The notes under the pieces were generated by a model. That model was not told where the DNA came from. It did not search any database and was given only the letters and a program-made list of their open reading frames with translations. A stretch of DNA of 64,000 nt. Source: CAJQLB01 sp905479065. Lineage in GTDB: Bacteria > Bacteroidota > Bacteroidia > Flavobacteriales > Flavobacteriaceae. The stretch's first letter is position 1. Each line of letters opens with the position of its first letter. Positions 28,669-38,849 of the stretch are shown piece after piece. Location: the NCBI GenBank assembly GCA_943846735.1, contig OX044364.1, positions 558,001 through 622,000 on the forward strand. The letters run 5' to 3'. Both the position numbers and the translations under genes were made by a program.

Positions 28669-29535
28669 TTAAACTGCTAATTTTTCACTGTGGTAACGCA
28701 CCAAACCTTCAATTGGTCGTCGCTCAAAATGACCAACTTTGAATCCCATTTCATCACCTACAGCAGCAATAATGTCTTGCGAGAAATAAGCGATTGACCC
28801 CGCAAAATGCACAGGAACTCCTTCTAACACTTCTTCAAATTGCATGATCATGTTGTTTGCAAACAAACGAACGCCGTCTTTAATCAATGCGACAATATAA
28901 TCAGACTCTTTATTGAGAAACATGAATTCAGCAAACGAGGCTAAATATGCATTTGGATTTGGTTGCTTATATAAATTATATTTAATGAAATCAGAATCCA
29001 TATTGTATTTTTCACTAAAAGAAACTCTGAGATTTTCTGGCATGTGATTAAAGTAAAAATCACGTATGAGTTGTCTTCCAAAATAATTTCCTGATGCGTC
29101 ATCCATTATGGAAAAACCAAGTGATTTCACGCGTTGCTCAATATTTTGACCATTGAAATAGCTACAATTTGAGCCAGTTCCTAAAATACATACCACTGCT
29201 GGACTAAGTGAATTTCCTACGGTAGCATAAACAGCTGCATAGGTATCTTCACGAACTTCTGCTTTACAATTTGGAAAAAAATCTTCCAAAACATCTTTTA
29301 GAAGCTGCCTTGGATTTTCTGTACCACAACCTGCACCGTAAAAAAATATGTGTGTTACCTCTTCTTTATATTGACGTAACACATCGTTTTTCTTAATGAT
29401 TTTATAAAGTTTTTTTTGATTTAAAATGGCAGGATTCATCCCTTTGGTTCGCTGTTTTTCAAATAGCTGCTCGCCATTAGGACTAATCGCTAACCAATCA
29501 CATTTCGTTGAACCACTATCAACAATAAAAATCAT
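28669..29535 (-). CDS. N-acetylglucosamine kinase-like protein (BadF/BadG/BcrA/BcrD ATPase family)
   Basis: The 288-residue protein has an actin-like ATPase fold: phosphate-1 motif FIVDSGSTKCDWLAIS, phosphate-2 CILGTGSNCSYF, and an adenosine-region VPVHFAGSIAYF. It matches N-acetylglucosamine kinases of the BadF family, which phosphorylate GlcNAc at O6 during amino-sugar salvage. It is placed 63 bases after gapA in the pfkA-gapA transcription unit, which fits a sugar-catabolic role and complements the exported hexosaminidase encoded at 14-17 kb. Confidence 0.8.
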   Translation of the reverse strand: MIFIVDSGSTKCDWLAISPNGEQLFEKQRTKGMNPAILNQKKLYKIIKKNDVLRQYKEEVTHIFFYGAGCGTENPRQLLKDVLEDFFPNCKAEVREDTYAAVYATVGNSLSPAVVCILGTGSNCSYFNGQNIEQRVKSLGFSIMDDASGNYFGRQLIRDFYFNHMPENLRVSFSEKYNMDSDFIKYNLYKQPNPNAYLASFAEFMFLNKESDYIVALIKDGVRLFANNMIMQFEEVLEGVPVHFAGSIAYFSQDIIAAVGDEMGFKVGHFERRPIEGLVRYHSEKLAV

Positions 29536-29598
29536 ATCACCTTTGTTTCATTACATGTACCAACAATGGTACTACAAAAACGTTTCAAATAATTCTTT

Positions 29599-30600
29599 TT
29601 ATAAATTATGAACGTATTCAATTAAGTCAATTAGTTTTGAAGAGTATCCAAATTCATTATCGTACCATGAAACAATTTTGAAAAAGTTTGAATTCAATTC
29701 AATTGCAGCTTGAGCATCAAAAATACTGGTTCGAGCATCTCCTACGAAGTCTTGTGAAACCACCAATTCTTCAGTGTAACCAAGGACTCCTTGCATGCTT
29801 GTTTCAGAAGCGTCTTTGAAAGCTTTTTTGAGAGCTTCTAAACTCGTCGCTTTATTTGTTCTAAAAGTAAGGTCAACAACAGAGACATCTGCTGTCGGAA
29901 CTCTAAAGGCCATTCCAGTTAATTTTCCATTCAATTCAGGAATAACTTTACCGACAGCTTTGGCTGCACCGGTAGAGGCTGGTATGATATTGAGCATGGC
30001 ACTTCGACCTCCGCGAAAATCTTTCTTCGTTGGACCATCTACTGTCAATTGTGTTGCTGTTGTTGCGTGAACAGTTGTCATCAAGCCTTCATCTAATCCA
30101 AAATTATCATTAATAACTTTAGCTATGGGCGCTAAACAGTTGGTTGTACATGAAGCATTTGAAACAATGGTATCAGACGCTTTCACGTTTTGGTGATTCA
30201 CACCCATCACAAACATTGGTGCATCTTTTGAAGGTGCCGAAATAGCAACTTTTTTAGCACCAGCCTCAATGTGATAATTAGCTGTTTCTAAGGTTGTAAA
30301 GATACCTGTACATTCTGCCACGATATCAACCCCAGCTTCATCCCATTTTAAGTTTTTTGGATCTCTCTCGGCAGTAACTCTTACTGTCGTGCCATTGACG
30401 ACTAAATGACCGTCTTTTATTTGTATATCACCATCAAAACGACCGTGAACAGAGTCATACTCTAAAAGGTATGCAAGGTGTTCGACATCCAATAAATCAT
30501 TGATAGCAACAACATCGACATCAGGTCTATTTAATGTAGCACGAAAAACGATTCTACCTATTCTACCAAATCCATTAATTCCAATTTTTACTTTTGACAT
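29599..30600 (-). CDS. gapA: glyceraldehyde-3-phosphate dehydrogenase (type I)
   Basis: A 333-residue GAPDH: NAD-binding INGFGRIGRIVFR at the N-terminus, D35 in VAINDL (favouring NAD over NADP), catalytic C151 in SNASCTTNC, the His of VHATTAT, and the C-terminal WYDNEFGYSSKLIDL. It converts glyceraldehyde-3-phosphate to 1,3-bisphosphoglycerate. It follows pfkA by 12 bases, giving a glycolytic operon with the GlcNAc kinase downstream. Confidence 0.98.
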   Translation of the reverse strand: MSKVKIGINGFGRIGRIVFRATLNRPDVDVVAINDLLDVEHLAYLLEYDSVHGRFDGDIQIKDGHLVVNGTTVRVTAERDPKNLKWDEAGVDIVAECTGIFTTLETANYHIEAGAKKVAISAPSKDAPMFVMGVNHQNVKASDTIVSNASCTTNCLAPIAKVINDNFGLDEGLMTTVHATTATQLTVDGPTKKDFRGGRSAMLNIIPASTGAAKAVGKVIPELNGKLTGMAFRVPTADVSVVDLTFRTNKATSLEALKKAFKDASETSMQGVLGYTEELVVSQDFVGDARTSIFDAQAAIELNSNFFKIVSWYDNEFGYSSKLIDLIEYVHNL

Positions 30601-30612
30601 AGTTATTTTAGT

Positions 30613-31599
30613 TTAAGTTGTCATGATATCTGACACTCGTAATAATTCTTTATTTATTTTTGATTTTCCTTTAATTGCTTTTTTTAAGGGTGTTAATTCC
30701 ATAAGGTTATTTAATAAACCTACCATATAATTTGTTTTCCCTTGCATGAGTGTTTCAACAGCCTTGACCCCCATTCTACTCGCCAATACACGATCAAAAC
30801 AAGAAGGGCTACCACCACGCTGCATGTGTCCTAATACTGACACACGAACATCGTAATAAGACATATGTTCGTCAACGTAATCCTTCAACTCAAATACATT
30901 TTTACCAATTTTATCACCCTCGGCTACCACAACAATACTCGATGATTTCCCTGACTGTTTACTACGATTTAATGAATCTAATAGTCTGTCTAGTCCCAAA
31001 TCTTCTTCAGGGATTAACACTTCCTCAGCGCCAGCACCAACACCGGCGTTTAGGGCAATATGTCCTACATCACGTCCCATCACTTCGATGAAAAATAAAC
31101 GATTGTGGGAACTTGCCGTATCTCTAATTTTATCAATGGCCTCAACAACAGTATTTAATGCCGTATCAAATCCAAGTGTGTGCGTCGTTCCATAAATATC
31201 ATTATCAATGGTACCCGGTATCCCGATCACAGGAAAATTAAATTCTTCGTTAAACACTAGCGCACCTGTAAAGGTTCCATCACCACCAATCACTATGAGA
31301 GCCTGAATACCTTCTTTTACTAAACAATCATAGGCTTTTTTACGCCCTTGCTTTGTTCTAAATTCATCAGAACGCGCAGATTTTAAAATGGTGCCGCCTT
31401 TATTAATGATGCCTTTAACACTTCGGGCATTCATGGGTTGAAACAAGCCTTCAATGATGCCATCATAGCCCCTAAATATGCCAACACAATCAATGTTATG
31501 ATAGGCACAAGTTCTCACTACAGAACGAATAGCAGCATTCATTCCTGGGGCGTCGCCACCGGAAGTCATGACTCCTATTTTCGTAATATTTGTTGACAT
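30613..31599 (-). CDS. pfkA: 6-phosphofructokinase
   Basis: A 328-residue ATP-dependent phosphofructokinase. ATP-site GGDAPGMNAAIR and GGDGTFTGA, catalytic GTIDNDIYGTTHTLGFDTA, fructose-6-phosphate site EVMGRDVGHIALNAG, and effector/substrate VLGHMQRGGSPSCFDR are all intact. Gly rather than Lys after the GGDG motif is typical of ATP rather than pyrophosphate enzymes. First gene of the pfkA-gapA-kinase operon; the leader of about 145 bases has only imperfect -7 matches. Confidence 0.98.
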   Translation of the reverse strand: MSTNITKIGVMTSGGDAPGMNAAIRSVVRTCAYHNIDCVGIFRGYDGIIEGLFQPMNARSVKGIINKGGTILKSARSDEFRTKQGRKKAYDCLVKEGIQALIVIGGDGTFTGALVFNEEFNFPVIGIPGTIDNDIYGTTHTLGFDTALNTVVEAIDKIRDTASSHNRLFFIEVMGRDVGHIALNAGVGAGAEEVLIPEEDLGLDRLLDSLNRSKQSGKSSSIVVVAEGDKIGKNVFELKDYVDEHMSYYDVRVSVLGHMQRGGSPSCFDRVLASRMGVKAVETLMQGKTNYMVGLLNNLMELTPLKKAIKGKSKINKELLRVSDIMTT

Positions 31600-31746
31600 T
31601 TTTTAAATCTTTGAGAGGTAAAACTAAGAAACTTTAATAACAAAAAAAGTATGTTTTTGTATTAATTGATGAAATTGAAAAACTCAAACGTTTTCGTTAA
31701 TAACTATTTGATAAAACTGTTTTTAATTCAAGTGGTTTGAGTGCTT

Positions 31747-34700
31747 TTAGAGCTTGTTATTCTTAATTCTGTTGTATTCAGACAGGGAGGATTCGTCTTC
31801 ATTAGAGGTGCTTTTATTGGATGTTAAAGTAGAAGTTGTCTTCTTTTCAAAAAGTCTTTTAAACAACTCGTTTAAATTATTAAACTCGACATTGTATGAC
31901 AATCCAAGTCCCTGAGTGTATCCAATTTGCTCACCGAAGTTTTGAATACTATTTTCTCTATTAAAAAATTTGAGTGACAGTGTTCTATCTTCATTTAAAA
32001 GTACTTCTATTTCAAAATCACCTGCAATCACCGTTTCATTCACACCGCCAATCGGGACACCCACCTTACCATTTATAAGGACACGATCACTTAATTTTGT
32101 GGAAAGTGTTACCCCCACGCGACTATCAGTAACATAATCAGGATTATTTTCACCGAGTTCAAAATTGAGTCCAAGGTCCAATTTACCATTATCACTAGAG
32201 ATGATATCATTGAGCATATTTGTAACACGACCAGAAACAAGTCCAAGGGCGTCTTGCGAGTCAAAAGTGAGTTCCGATCTAAAGGCTCCTGTTGCCATTA
32301 AGGACAAAGCCTGAAATTGTTTTGTATCTGTATCACTTAAACGGTATTCTAACTCCGATTTCAAGGTGGAGTTGACATTTGGAAATAACAAATCAAAATC
32401 TAAGGTAGGCAACTCTAATTTTTCAGTGAGATGAATCTTTACCTCTACCGGAATACTTTGATTAATTGGATTATCCAGTAGAATGGATGGATTAGAATTG
32501 ATATTCCCTAAAATGGCTTCTATATTAATTTCAGCTTGCAAAGGGTCCCCTTCCCAAACTAAACTACCTCCTTGCACCACTTTAAAGTCCTTTTGAATAA
32601 CACCTCCGTACATAAAATTATAGGTTCCTTCTGAGACTAAAAAATCTCCATACATATTAAAGCGTCCATTAGTATTGATTTGTGCCAATAGCCCACCGTT
32701 ACCTCTTCCTTTAATCGTGCTACCTGAATTCTTATCAATGACAATTTCAATTTCTGCATTTTCATTTACCGAAAGATCAAAATCCATTTCCAAACCTGTT
32801 ATGTCTTCAGCGATAAGCACCTCGCCGCGTTGTTTCGCCAACTTTTCTTTTGGCGTTAGAAAATGCATGAAGGAATTATCTCCTAGGGATTCTGTGTCGT
32901 TCAGCGGAATCTTAAAAACAGTCCCTTCCTCAGTACTAACTTCAGCTTTGATAATTAATTTATTGGTAGGACCTTGAATACTAATGTTGCCATCAACAAA
33001 TGCGGTTCCATAGTATAATGCATCCTCACTATCCTCGGTATTTAAAACCAATAGCTTGTCAGAATCTAAGTCAAGATTTAGAGACCAATTAGAGAAGTTT
33101 TTATGATTAATACGCCCACTAAGGCTTGCCTCTGATAAAAATTTAGTTTCAGTAATTAATGCGTTATCTAAAATAAAGCTCTGCTCTGCTAATTGAATTA
33201 ATGTATTGTCCCGAAACCCATAATTAACGTTGAGATAAGGAATGGCCAAGCCTCCTTTATCCAAAATGAGCGCGCCATTAATAGCTGGTTTACTCAAGTT
33301 TCCGTAGACACGAGCGTTACCCGTAACAAAACCTCTCATTTGGTTAATGACATCATCTCCAAAGGGATTCAACGATTCTAGAGTAAAGTTATCCAAATTG
33401 ACCTCAATATCAATGGTCGAATTCGCATTCCCAAAATCTAAATTACCAACCATAGAAAGTAGCTGATTGGTGTCTTCTTTTAAACCGATATTAACATCAT
33501 AATTTGTGAGAGTCTCATTCCCCACAATACTCGCTCTAAAATCACCGAGACCAATATCATTTACCTTAAAGTTGTTAATTACTAATTCAGATTCAGGAAT
33601 GTAATTCCCATTTTGTTGCTGCACTTTAAAAAATCCATCAATACTGCCTTGTAAGGTTAAATTTTCAATATCTGGTGTCACCTTTGACAGGTGGACCTCT
33701 TGAAAACTTAAATTCAAGTTTTTTGTATCCGCCTCTACGATATTCCCGCTCAACTTTATAAGTTCATCCTGATGTGTCATGGATACATCTTGAAAATCAA
33801 AAGTGTTAAATTCTCTATCAAAAACCACTTTGTTTTTAGAATTTTGAAATTCATTAATAAACCAAGCATTATTCTTGAAGGTGATATTTGATTTTTTAAA
33901 ACCTAAAACAGATTTATTGTCTTCATTAATGGTATAAAACAGATTTAAATCATAGCGGTCTTTAAGATTTTTACCACCATTAAACTCGGTGCGAATAAAC
34001 AGGGAATCCTTCAATGTGACATTAATTAAGTTAAAATCTGACACATTATAAGTCTTGCTATTTACATTTTCTATTTGAAAATAGGTGTTGTACAGCACAT
34101 TATTGTTGTCTAATCTAAGCTCGATATTTGATGCATGATGCTCATCGATACTAATCTCGGGAGATTTAAAAACTAGATTAAAAGCTTCGGCATTACTTCC
34201 AATACTGCCTTTAAAAAAGGTGTTTTTTCCAATATTTAAGCCCGGATAAAAGACTTCTGCTATTTTGTTGTAGACCTTAAAGTTGAATACAATGTTTTGG
34301 TCATCCGCAATGGCATAAGGGCGGTAATTCGTATAAAGATTTCCGAGTGAATTCTCAACTAATTTCACAACCTCTTTCAATTTAAAATCACCTTTCATGG
34401 TCCCTTCTATAATCTCAGGCGAGTTAACCGATAAGGTTCTTTCATTGTTTTTAAAATTGGATGCAATAGAAAAGTCTTTAAAGTAGTAGGCATCGTATTC
34501 ATTGGTGTATAGGGTGTTTTGAAAATCAATGGTTCCGTAAGCATTATCAAGCGTTGTCCCTTTCATATTCATGGCGACACGTCCCTTAAATAAGGACATG
34601 CTGTCGTTTTTGACAAAGTTTAAGACCTTCAAATTAGCATGATTGACTTCGGCGTTAAAATTGTAGTTATTTTCAGCCTCAGAAAAATCTACTAGTCCCT

Positions 34701-36159
34701 GAAAATTAAGATCTAAATTGTCATCTTTCGTATTGATATAACCATTAAAAATTTTATCTCGAAGGTTGCCATTTAACGTGACATTGGTATAATAGTAATC
34801 ATTGTAGTTAAGACCGTAAATGGTACCTTCCACTTGAGTGTTTATGTTGTCTGGTCGAAACCCTTTGCCATCGGCATACACATTGAAAGAAACTTCACCA
34901 ATCTTTTCATTATTCACCAGTCTTCCCATTAAAAATTCATCAAAGATGACATTTCCCTTGTAGGCGGCGTTATCGATATCATTGATATCTTGTAATGCGA
35001 GTTCTGCAATGATGTACCCTATCTCGGTATCGATTTCTAAATCTGCATCAATAGAAGCGCTGGTTATATTGGTTGTCCCTGTCATATTAAAAGTACCAAA
35101 CTTATCCATGACAGAGGGAATAGACTTTCCAAGAATATTGGGTAACAAGGATGTTAAGTCTTTATAATTAGACGCAATCGAGTTAAATGACCCTAGCATT
35201 TCAAATGTGTTTTTAGACTTATTGAAAAGGTTTTTAAAAACAAAATCTCCGTCAATAATGGTTTTATTTGAGGTTTTTAAGTTGAGTTGCGTTGCCTTCA
35301 AATCATTCAATGTACCAGATAAATTGACGTTAACACGAGCAACTTGATCAACACCAAACTCATTGTAAAAGGTATTTAACTCATTCAATGCAATGACTGA
35401 ATTATCAAATGAGGCCGTAATACGGACCTTATCTTCAAAATATTGCAAATCCTCTCGTTCGTATTGAAATGTCAAGGCTCCTTTAATTTGTGACGCGTTT
35501 GTCGTTATGGACAAGTCGTTAAATACCATGGCAGATCTCGAGTATGAAAAGTCGGTCGCTAAATTTTTAATCGTTACCCCTCTCGTGTCATAAAAACTAA
35601 ACGCAGTAATAGTCGCATTTACTTTTGGACCTAATATTAAAAAATCTTGCGCATTGATGATTAAATTAGAGAAGTTAAGGATGTTGGATTCTTGTTTGTT
35701 ATCATCTACTAATTTGAAAGCGCTTTCTTTAATTGAAATATTACTTGACGATAGTAAAAAAGGTGTTTTAGATTTGGTAGTTGGCGCTTCACTGTCAAGC
35801 TTATCGACAAATACATCCAAATTCGTTTGGCGTTCCTCTTGGTAGGTTCTGATGTTCAAATACAAACCTTCAATTGCAATATCACCAAAGGTTAATTTAT
35901 TATTCAGGATGTTATTAACACTCAAAACAGAGGTATTTAATTGCTTCACAATCAGTAAAGTATCCTTCTTGTAATCTTCAATGAAAATGTTTTTAAGCGA
36001 CACATCACCATTAAATTTTAAGCCAACTTTTTCAATATTAATGTTGGTGCCAAAATCTTCATTCAATGAATTTGTGACGTAAGAGCCTACTTTGTTTTGT
36101 ACCAATGGGATGGAAAATAGCAACACCAAAGTGATGAACATTAGCAGCAACACGGCCAC
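31747..36159 (-). CDS. tamB: TamB-type translocation and assembly module protein
   Basis: A 1470-residue, largely beta-helical inner-membrane protein with one N-terminal membrane anchor, AsmA-like N-terminal part, and a C-terminal DUF490/TamB domain (GGSLVWEGDPLQAEINIEA, LLFPNVNSTLKSELEYRL). It spans the periplasm and is implicated in phospholipid transport or outer-membrane protein assembly. The called start is GTG inside the anchor. Thirteen in-frame codons upstream, to a TAA at 36199-36201, encode a Lys/Arg-rich stretch that looks like the true cytoplasmic lead but offers no ATG, GTG or TTG. The N-terminus is therefore uncertain. Divergent from tsaD. Confidence 0.9.
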   Translation of the reverse strand: MAVLLLMFITLVLLFSIPLVQNKVGSYVTNSLNEDFGTNINIEKVGLKFNGDVSLKNIFIEDYKKDTLLIVKQLNTSVLSVNNILNNKLTFGDIAIEGLYLNIRTYQEERQTNLDVFVDKLDSEAPTTKSKTPFLLSSSNISIKESAFKLVDDNKQESNILNFSNLIINAQDFLILGPKVNATITAFSFYDTRGVTIKNLATDFSYSRSAMVFNDLSITTNASQIKGALTFQYEREDLQYFEDKVRITASFDNSVIALNELNTFYNEFGVDQVARVNVNLSGTLNDLKATQLNLKTSNKTIIDGDFVFKNLFNKSKNTFEMLGSFNSIASNYKDLTSLLPNILGKSIPSVMDKFGTFNMTGTTNITSASIDADLEIDTEIGYIIAELALQDINDIDNAAYKGNVIFDEFLMGRLVNNEKIGEVSFNVYADGKGFRPDNINTQVEGTIYGLNYNDYYYTNVTLNGNLRDKIFNGYINTKDDNLDLNFQGLVDFSEAENNYNFNAEVNHANLKVLNFVKNDSMSLFKGRVAMNMKGTTLDNAYGTIDFQNTLYTNEYDAYYFKDFSIASNFKNNERTLSVNSPEIIEGTMKGDFKLKEVVKLVENSLGNLYTNYRPYAIADDQNIVFNFKVYNKIAEVFYPGLNIGKNTFFKGSIGSNAEAFNLVFKSPEISIDEHHASNIELRLDNNNVLYNTYFQIENVNSKTYNVSDFNLINVTLKDSLFIRTEFNGGKNLKDRYDLNLFYTINEDNKSVLGFKKSNITFKNNAWFINEFQNSKNKVVFDREFNTFDFQDVSMTHQDELIKLSGNIVEADTKNLNLSFQEVHLSKVTPDIENLTLQGSIDGFFKVQQQNGNYIPESELVINNFKVNDIGLGDFRASIVGNETLTNYDVNIGLKEDTNQLLSMVGNLDFGNANSTIDIEVNLDNFTLESLNPFGDDVINQMRGFVTGNARVYGNLSKPAINGALILDKGGLAIPYLNVNYGFRDNTLIQLAEQSFILDNALITETKFLSEASLSGRINHKNFSNWSLNLDLDSDKLLVLNTEDSEDALYYGTAFVDGNISIQGPTNKLIIKAEVSTEEGTVFKIPLNDTESLGDNSFMHFLTPKEKLAKQRGEVLIAEDITGLEMDFDLSVNENAEIEIVIDKNSGSTIKGRGNGGLLAQINTNGRFNMYGDFLVSEGTYNFMYGGVIQKDFKVVQGGSLVWEGDPLQAEINIEAILGNINSNPSILLDNPINQSIPVEVKIHLTEKLELPTLDFDLLFPNVNSTLKSELEYRLSDTDTKQFQALSLMATGAFRSELTFDSQDALGLVSGRVTNMLNDIISSDNGKLDLGLNFELGENNPDYVTDSRVGVTLSTKLSDRVLINGKVGVPIGGVNETVIAGDFEIEVLLNEDRTLSLKFFNRENSIQNFGEQIGYTQGLGLSYNVEFNNLNELFKRLFEKKTTSTLTSNKSTSNEDESSLSEYNRIKNNKL

Positions 36160-36375
36160 TGTTTTTAACGCTATTTTAATTGTTCGTTTGATATGTTTTT
36201 AAAGATATAAAATTAATGTAAAAAATCTAATTAAAGAACCCTGTAAACCTATCAATTAAAAAGCGTGTTTTCGTGGTTCTCAATGATTTTTTTTATTTCT
36301 TTGTATGTACGTTTAAATAGTAAGATTGGATGCCTTCAGGCAGACCACTTCCAAATTTATCAGCGTCAAGTAAGT

Positions 36376-37398
36376 ATGAACCCACAAGACATTTACATTT
36401 TAGGAATTGAATCATCCTGTGATGATACGGCAGCCTCTGTTATTCACAATGGGAAGGTCTTGAGTAATGTGGTCGCTAATCAAAGCATCCACGAGGCATA
36501 TGGTGGTGTGGTCCCTGAATTAGCTTCACGGGCGCATCAGCAAAACATTGTCCCTGTGGTATCACAAGCGCTTCAACAAGCTCACATTACCAAAGCCCAA
36601 TTAAGTGCTGTCGCTTTTACAAGGGGACCCGGACTCATGGGCTCTTTGTTAGTAGGAACCTCGTTTGCAAAATCTTTGTCTTATGCGCTCAACATTCCGC
36701 TGATTGAGGTCAATCATATGCAAGCACATATACTTGCTCATTTTATTGAGGAAGAAGGTTTTGAAAAGCCTGAATTTCCATTTTTGGCCATGACCATTTC
36801 GGGGGGACATACGCAAATAGTGAGAGTGAATAATTATTTTGATCTCAACGTGATTGGAGAAACTATTGATGATGCCGTTGGTGAAGCGTATGATAAATCA
36901 GGGAAAAATTTAGGTTTAGGGTATCCAGCGGGACCTGAAATAGATCGAAGAGCACAACTTGGAAATCCAAAGGCCTATAAATTCACCAAACCAAAAGTTG
37001 CAGGATTAAATTTTAGCTTCTCTGGACTAAAAACAGCTTTATTATACTTTGTTCAACGAGAAACAAAGAACAACCCAAATTTTGTGAAGGAGCACCTCAA
37101 TGACATTTGTGCTTCATTACAATACACGATCATTGGTATTTTAATTGATAAATTAAAATTAGCATCTCAGGAAACTGGGATAAAGCGCATCGCTATTGGT
37201 GGTGGTGTGTCTGCCAATAGTGGTATTAGAGCAGCGCTAATGGCTGGAGAAAAACAGTTTGGTTGGAAGACCTATGTTCCAAAATTTGAATACACAACCG
37301 ATAATGCAGCGATGATAGCCATTGTTGGTTATTTGAAATATTTAGAACAAGATTTTACCACACAAGAGATAACGGCCTCAGCACGGCTAAAAATATAA
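36376..37398 (+). CDS. tsaD: tRNA N6-adenosine threonylcarbamoyltransferase
   Basis: From the ATG at 36376 the protein is 340 residues, the usual TsaD length; an in-frame ATG at 36265 would add 37 residues without family match. Motifs are GIESSCDDTAASV near the N-terminus, metal-binding H114 and H118 (NHMQAHILAHF), and the nucleotide-binding MTISGGHTQIV and IAIGGGVSANSGIR. TsaD transfers threonylcarbamoyl to A37 of ANN-decoding tRNAs (t6A) with TsaB/TsaE. It opens a plus-strand run of RNA-modifying genes. Confidence 0.97.
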   Translation: MNPQDIYILGIESSCDDTAASVIHNGKVLSNVVANQSIHEAYGGVVPELASRAHQQNIVPVVSQALQQAHITKAQLSAVAFTRGPGLMGSLLVGTSFAKSLSYALNIPLIEVNHMQAHILAHFIEEEGFEKPEFPFLAMTISGGHTQIVRVNNYFDLNVIGETIDDAVGEAYDKSGKNLGLGYPAGPEIDRRAQLGNPKAYKFTKPKVAGLNFSFSGLKTALLYFVQRETKNNPNFVKEHLNDICASLQYTIIGILIDKLKLASQETGIKRIAIGGGVSANSGIRAALMAGEKQFGWKTYVPKFEYTTDNAAMIAIVGYLKYLEQDFTTQEITASARLKI

Positions 37399-37492
37399 GT
37401 ATCATGCATGCTAATTATTTAAATTCATGCGTATCATTGGCAAAACAGACGTCATGCACATAGGAACAGAGACCATTAATCATTGATTGAGT

Positions 37493-38197
37493 ATGCAACT
37501 ATTTTACAGTCCAGACATAAACGAAGACACGGTGACTTTTAGCTTTCAAAAAGAAGAAAGCAAGCACATCGCCAAAGTGTTACGTAAAAAAGAAGGTGAT
37601 GTCCTACACATTACTAATGGGAAAGGCTGGTTGTTTATTGCGACCATCGTACAAGCTACCGTCAAGACCTGTGAAGTAGCCATCAATGAATCAAAAAAGC
37701 AAGTACAAAGACCTTATAAGCTACATTTAGCAGTAGCGCCAACAAAAATTAATGACCGTTTTGAATGGTTTTTAGAAAAAGCAACAGAAATTGGTGTCGA
37801 TACCATCACACCCATTTTATGTGAGCACAGCGAACGAAAAGTGATTAAGTTAGCGCGTTTTGAGAAAATCATTAGCGCCGCTATGAAACAATCATTACAG
37901 TGTTACCTCCCAACGATTAATCCGTTAACTCCACTAAAAACATTCATCAAAGAAGGGACACACGGGCAAGGCTTTATAGCACATTGTGAAACAACCGAGA
38001 AGCAGTCCCTTAAAAATTGCTTAAACAGCTCTCAAGACATGACCATTTTAATTGGTCCAGAAGGTGATTTTAGTGCTACTGAAATTGCCTTAGCATTAAG
38101 CAATAATTTTACGCCTGTTACATTGGGGAATACAAGATTACGAACAGAAACTGCCGCCATAGCAGCATGTCATTCAATAGCCTTTTTTTATGAGTAA
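37493..38197 (+). CDS. rsmE: 16S rRNA (uracil1498-N3)-methyltransferase
   Basis: A 234-residue SPOUT methyltransferase: N-terminal PUA-like domain (EESKHIAKVLRKKEGDVL), then the RsmE signature KATEIGVDTITPILCEHSER and the knotted SAM site LIGPEGDFSATEI with LGNTRLRTETAA near the C-terminus. It methylates U1498 of 16S rRNA. I prefer the ATG at 37493 over a TTG two codons earlier. Its end overlaps the DUF4159 gene by 8 bases. Confidence 0.96.
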   Translation: MQLFYSPDINEDTVTFSFQKEESKHIAKVLRKKEGDVLHITNGKGWLFIATIVQATVKTCEVAINESKKQVQRPYKLHLAVAPTKINDRFEWFLEKATEIGVDTITPILCEHSERKVIKLARFEKIISAAMKQSLQCYLPTINPLTPLKTFIKEGTHGQGFIAHCETTEKQSLKNCLNSSQDMTILIGPEGDFSATEIALALSNNFTPVTLGNTRLRTETAAIAACHSIAFFYE

Positions 38198-38849
38198 TAA
38201 AATCCATCAACGCTTGCTAATCAGTGTATGCATGTTGTGTATCTCCATGCATGTTAACGCTCAAGACATTGCTATCTTGAAATATAAAGGTGGTGGTGAT
38301 TGGTATAGCAATCCAACCGCCATGTCCAATTTAATTGCTTTCTGCAATAGCAATATCAATACATTTATGAATGAAAAACCTGAGGTTGTTGAAGCAGGTA
38401 GTAGTGATATTTTTCAATACCCCTTTATTCATATGACAGGACACGGCAATGTGTTTTTTGATGAAGATGATATTCAAAATTTACGCAGTTATTTATTGTC
38501 AGGAGGTTTTTTACACATCGATGACAATTATGGCATGCGCCCTTATTTAGAAGCGGCCTTAAAAAAACTATTTCCAAACAAGCAATTAACAGAACTTTCT
38601 GCAAAGCACCCCATATTTAAAACGGTTTATAATTTTCCAGATGGTTTGCCAAAAATTCATGAGCATGATGGCTTAAGTCCAAAGGCTATGGGGCTATTTA
38701 ATGACAATCGCTTAATGTTATTATTTACCTACGAATCTGATTTGGGTGACGGCTGGGAAGATGCAGAGGTGCATAATGATCCTCAAGAGGTGAGACTAAA
38801 AGCGTTGCAAATGGGTGCAAATATTATTAAATATGCCTTTGAAAACTAA
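38190..38849 (+). CDS. DUF4159 domain-containing exported protein
   Basis: A 219-residue protein with a signal peptide (about 1-24, MHVNAQ) and a DUF4159 domain (IAILKYKGGGDWYSNPTAM, FIHMTGHGNVFF, GGFLHIDDNYGMR, EHDGLSPKAMGLF). The fold resembles class I glutamine amidotransferase-like domains, but no catalytic Cys is visible and the function is unknown. It overlaps rsmE by 8 bases and shares its last base with the next start (TAATG), so it is translationally coupled on both sides. Confidence 0.85.
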   Translation: MSNKIHQRLLISVCMLCISMHVNAQDIAILKYKGGGDWYSNPTAMSNLIAFCNSNINTFMNEKPEVVEAGSSDIFQYPFIHMTGHGNVFFDEDDIQNLRSYLLSGGFLHIDDNYGMRPYLEAALKKLFPNKQLTELSAKHPIFKTVYNFPDGLPKIHEHDGLSPKAMGLFNDNRLMLLFTYESDLGDGWEDAEVHNDPQEVRLKALQMGANIIKYAFEN

